Source: Sphingomonas colocasiae (GTDB lineage: Bacteria > Pseudomonadota > Alphaproteobacteria > Sphingomonadales > Sphingomonadaceae). From it: a stretch of DNA of 64,000 bases. The position numbers were made by a program, and so were the translations under genes. The number at the start of each line of letters is the position of its first letter. Position 1 is the first letter of the stretch. The notes beneath the pieces were generated by a model that was not told the origin of the DNA, did not search any database, and saw only the letters and a list, made by a program, of their open reading frames with translations. The DNA lies in the NCBI RefSeq assembly GCF_019880585.1, contig NZ_JAINVV010000004.1, positions 310,001 through 374,000 of the forward strand, written 5' to 3'. This document shows, piece by piece, positions 62,089 to 64,000 of the stretch.

Positions 62089-64000
62089 ATGGCCCGCAGC
62101 CATCCGCTCGAGCGCTACCGCAATATCGGCATCATGGCGCACATCGACGCCGGTAAGACCACGACGACGGAGCGCATCCTCTATTACACCGGCAAGTCCT
62201 ACAAGATCGGCGAAGTGCACGAAGGCACGGCGACGATGGACTGGATGGAGCAGGAGCAGGAGCGTGGGATCACGATCACCTCGGCGGCGACCACCTGCAA
62301 GTGGCGCGCTGAAGAGGGCAAGGGCGAAGAGCACCTGATCAACATCATCGACACGCCCGGCCACGTCGACTTCACCATCGAGGTCGAGCGTTCGCTGCGC
62401 GTGCTCGACGGCGCGGTGGCCTGCTTCGACGGCGTCGCCGGCGTTGAGCCCCAGTCGGAAACGGTGTGGCGCCAGGCGGAGAAGTACAAGGTTCCCCGCA
62501 TGTGCTTCGTCAACAAGCTCGACCGCACCGGCGCGAGCTTCGAGCGCTGCGTCGACATGATCAAGGACCGCCTGGGCGCGCGTCCCGCCGTGCTGTATCT
62601 CCCGATCGGCATCGAGGGCGGCTTCAAGGGCCTGGTCGACCTGGTCGAGAACCGCGCGATCATCTGGCTCGACGAGTCGCTGGGCGCGAAGTTCGAATAT
62701 CAGGCCATTCCCGAGGATCTGCAGGACGCCGCCGCGACCGCGCGCGCCGAGCTGATCGAGATGGCCGTCGAGCAGGACGACGACGTGATGGAGGCGTATC
62801 TGGAGGGCAACGAGCCCGACGTCGCCACCCTCAAGAAGCTGATCCGCAAGGGCACGCTGAACTTCTCGTTCGTTCCGATCGTCTGCGGTTCGGCGTTCAA
62901 GAACAAGGGTGTGCAGCCCCTGCTCGACGCGGTCGTCGATTATCTGCCCTCGCCGCTGGACATCCCCGACGTGCAGGGCGTGAAGCTCGACGGCGAGACG
63001 CCGGACACGCGTCCGCCTTCGGACGACGCGCCGCTCTCGCTGCTGGCGTTCAAGATCATGAACGATCCCTTCGTGGGCTCGCTCACCTTCGCGCGCATCT
63101 ATTCGGGCACGCTGTCCAAGGGCAGCTACCTGAACTCGGTGAAGGACAAGAAGGAAAAGATCGGCCGTATGCTCCTCATGCACGCGAACTCGCGTGAGGA
63201 CATCGATGAAGCGCGCGCCGGCGACATCGTCGCGATCGCGGGCCTCAAGGAAACGACGACCGGCGACACGCTGTGCGACGCCGCGAATCCGATCATCCTG
63301 GAGCGCATGGAGTTCCCCGAGCCCGTGATCGAGCTGTCGGTGGAGCCGAAGACGAAGGCCGACCAGGAGAAGATGGGCATCGCGCTCAACCGCCTGGCCG
63401 CCGAAGATCCCTCGTTCCGCGTCTCGACCGATCACGAATCGGGCCAGACCATCATCAAGGGGATGGGCGAACTCCACCTCGAGATCCTGGTCGACCGCAT
63501 GAAGCGTGAGTTCAAGGTCGAGGCCAATGTCGGCGCGCCGCAGGTGGCCTATCGCGAGTATCTGAAGAAGCCCGTCGATATCGACTACACCCACAAGAAG
63601 CAGTCGGGCGGCACCGGTCAGTTCGGCCGCGTGAAGGTCAAGCTTCAGCCGGGCGAGCGCGGTTCGGGCATCATCTTCAAGGACGAGATCAAGGGCGGCA
63701 ATATTCCCAAGGAATATATCCCCGCGATCGAAAAGGGCTTCCGCGAAACGGCGGCGACGGGCTCGCTGGTCGGCTTCCCGATCATCGACTTCGAGATCCT
63801 GCTGTATGACGGTGCGTACCACGACGTCGACTCGTCGGCGCTGGCGTTCGAAATCTGTGCCCGCGGCGCGATGCGCGAAGCGGCCCAGAAGTCGGGCATC
63901 ACGCTGCTCGAGCCGGTGATGAAGGTGGAAGTCGTCACGCCGGAGGATTATCTGGGCGACGTGATCGGCGACATGAACAGCCGTCGCGGCCAGATCCAGG
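62089..64000 (+). CDS. fusA: Elongation factor G, 3' end outside window
   Basis: ATG 62089 with AAGGA upstream; 637 codons are visible of roughly 690-700. GTPase motifs [19 protein letters not shown] (G1), [14 protein letters not shown] (switch I end), [19 protein letters not shown] (G3) and [15 protein letters not shown] (G4). Domains II-IV follow, including [19 protein letters not shown]. It drives ribosomal translocation and ribosome recycling. The C-terminal domain V runs off the window. Confidence 0.97.
   Translation, partial: MARSHPLERYRNIGIMAHIDAGKTTTTERILYYTGKSYKIGEVHEGTATMDWMEQEQERGITITSAATTCKWRAEEGKGEEHLINIIDTPGHVDFTIEVERSLRVLDGAVACFDGVAGVEPQSETVWRQAEKYKVPRMCFVNKLDRTGASFERCVDMIKDRLGARPAVLYLPIGIEGGFKGLVDLVENRAIIWLDESLGAKFEYQAIPEDLQDAAATARAELIEMAVEQDDDVMEAYLEGNEPDVATLKKLIRKGTLNFSFVPIVCGSAFKNKGVQPLLDAVVDYLPSPLDIPDVQGVKLDGETPDTRPPSDDAPLSLLAFKIMNDPFVGSLTFARIYSGTLSKGSYLNSVKDKKEKIGRMLLMHANSREDIDEARAGDIVAIAGLKETTTGDTLCDAANPIILERMEFPEPVIELSVEPKTKADQEKMGIALNRLAAEDPSFRVSTDHESGQTIIKGMGELHLEILVDRMKREFKVEANVGAPQVAYREYLKKPVDIDYTHKKQSGGTGQFGRVKVKLQPGERGSGIIFKDEIKGGNIPKEYIPAIEKGFRETAATGSLVGFPIIDFEILLYDGAYHDVDSSALAFEICARGAMREAAQKSGITLLEPVMKVEVVTPEDYLGDVIGDMNSRRGQIQ

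Overview
The window looks like chromosomal DNA of a sphingomonad (order Sphingomonadales, Alphaproteobacteria). The evidence is very high GC, a complete ybgC-tolQRAB-pal operon, a GapR/DUF2312 gene, a yebC-ruvC-ruvA-ruvB region, paired large TonB-dependent receptors, a PbpC/alpha-2-macroglobulin pair, a short L36 paralogue, and many paired-palindrome intergenic repeats of the kind common in Sphingomonas-like genomes. The genus cannot be fixed from sequence reading alone. No tRNA, rRNA, CRISPR array, prophage or transposase gene was seen.

Layout. 1-5.1 kb: a truncated GT4 glycosyltransferase, queF, a secreted S10 carboxypeptidase and a DMT-type membrane protein. 4.8-6.5 kb: a leftward four-gene unit (SPFH protein, ribbon-helix-helix protein, two small membrane proteins) with overlapping palindromes at its promoter. 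6.6-8.4 kb: an AT-richer block with a PIN-domain protein and an unknown partner. 8.4-12.9 kb: the Tol-Pal operon. 13.2-17.7 kb: ruvB, an M19 dipeptidase-like protein with a degenerate metal site, ruvA, ruvC and yebC. 18.0-36.6 kb: a large accessory cluster. 36.8-52.5 kb: mostly housekeeping genes (YbjQ, GapR, DUF1244, pyk, DUF389, rpmJ, galE, a lipoprotein with an M14 peptidase, dienelactone hydrolase, gpmA, purEK, HerA, TIGR02186 with TauE/SafE). 52.6-60.9 kb: alpha-2-macroglobulin and pbpC. 60.9-64 kb: the str operon rpsL-rpsG-fusA, with fusA cut by the window end.

The most interesting region is 18.0-36.6 kb. It encodes a penicillin-acylase-type Ntn hydrolase, a CocE/NonD hydrolase, a class-C beta-lactamase-like hydrolase, a TetR regulator, a MaoC dehydratase, an MFS carrier, an acyl-CoA ligase, two divergent TonB receptors, a phytanoyl-CoA dioxygenase-like protein and a short-chain dehydrogenase. 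Every promoter region of this cluster contains one copy of an inverted repeat TGAG-N6-CTCA (perfect or with one mismatch), so the cluster reads as one regulon, probably of the encoded TetR protein. My inference is uptake, extracytoplasmic amide/ester cleavage and CoA-dependent breakdown of an unidentified amide- or ester-linked acid.

Two gaps between convergent genes of this cluster (20.7-22.0 and 25.5-26.0 kb) hold AT-richer small genes: a barstar homologue and two immunity-like genes, one interrupted by an in-frame stop. They are bracketed by near-identical 43-bp and roughly 65-75-bp repeats with hairpin potential, which suggests cassette-like insertion. A weaker copy of the longer repeat precedes the PIN-domain block at 6.6 kb.
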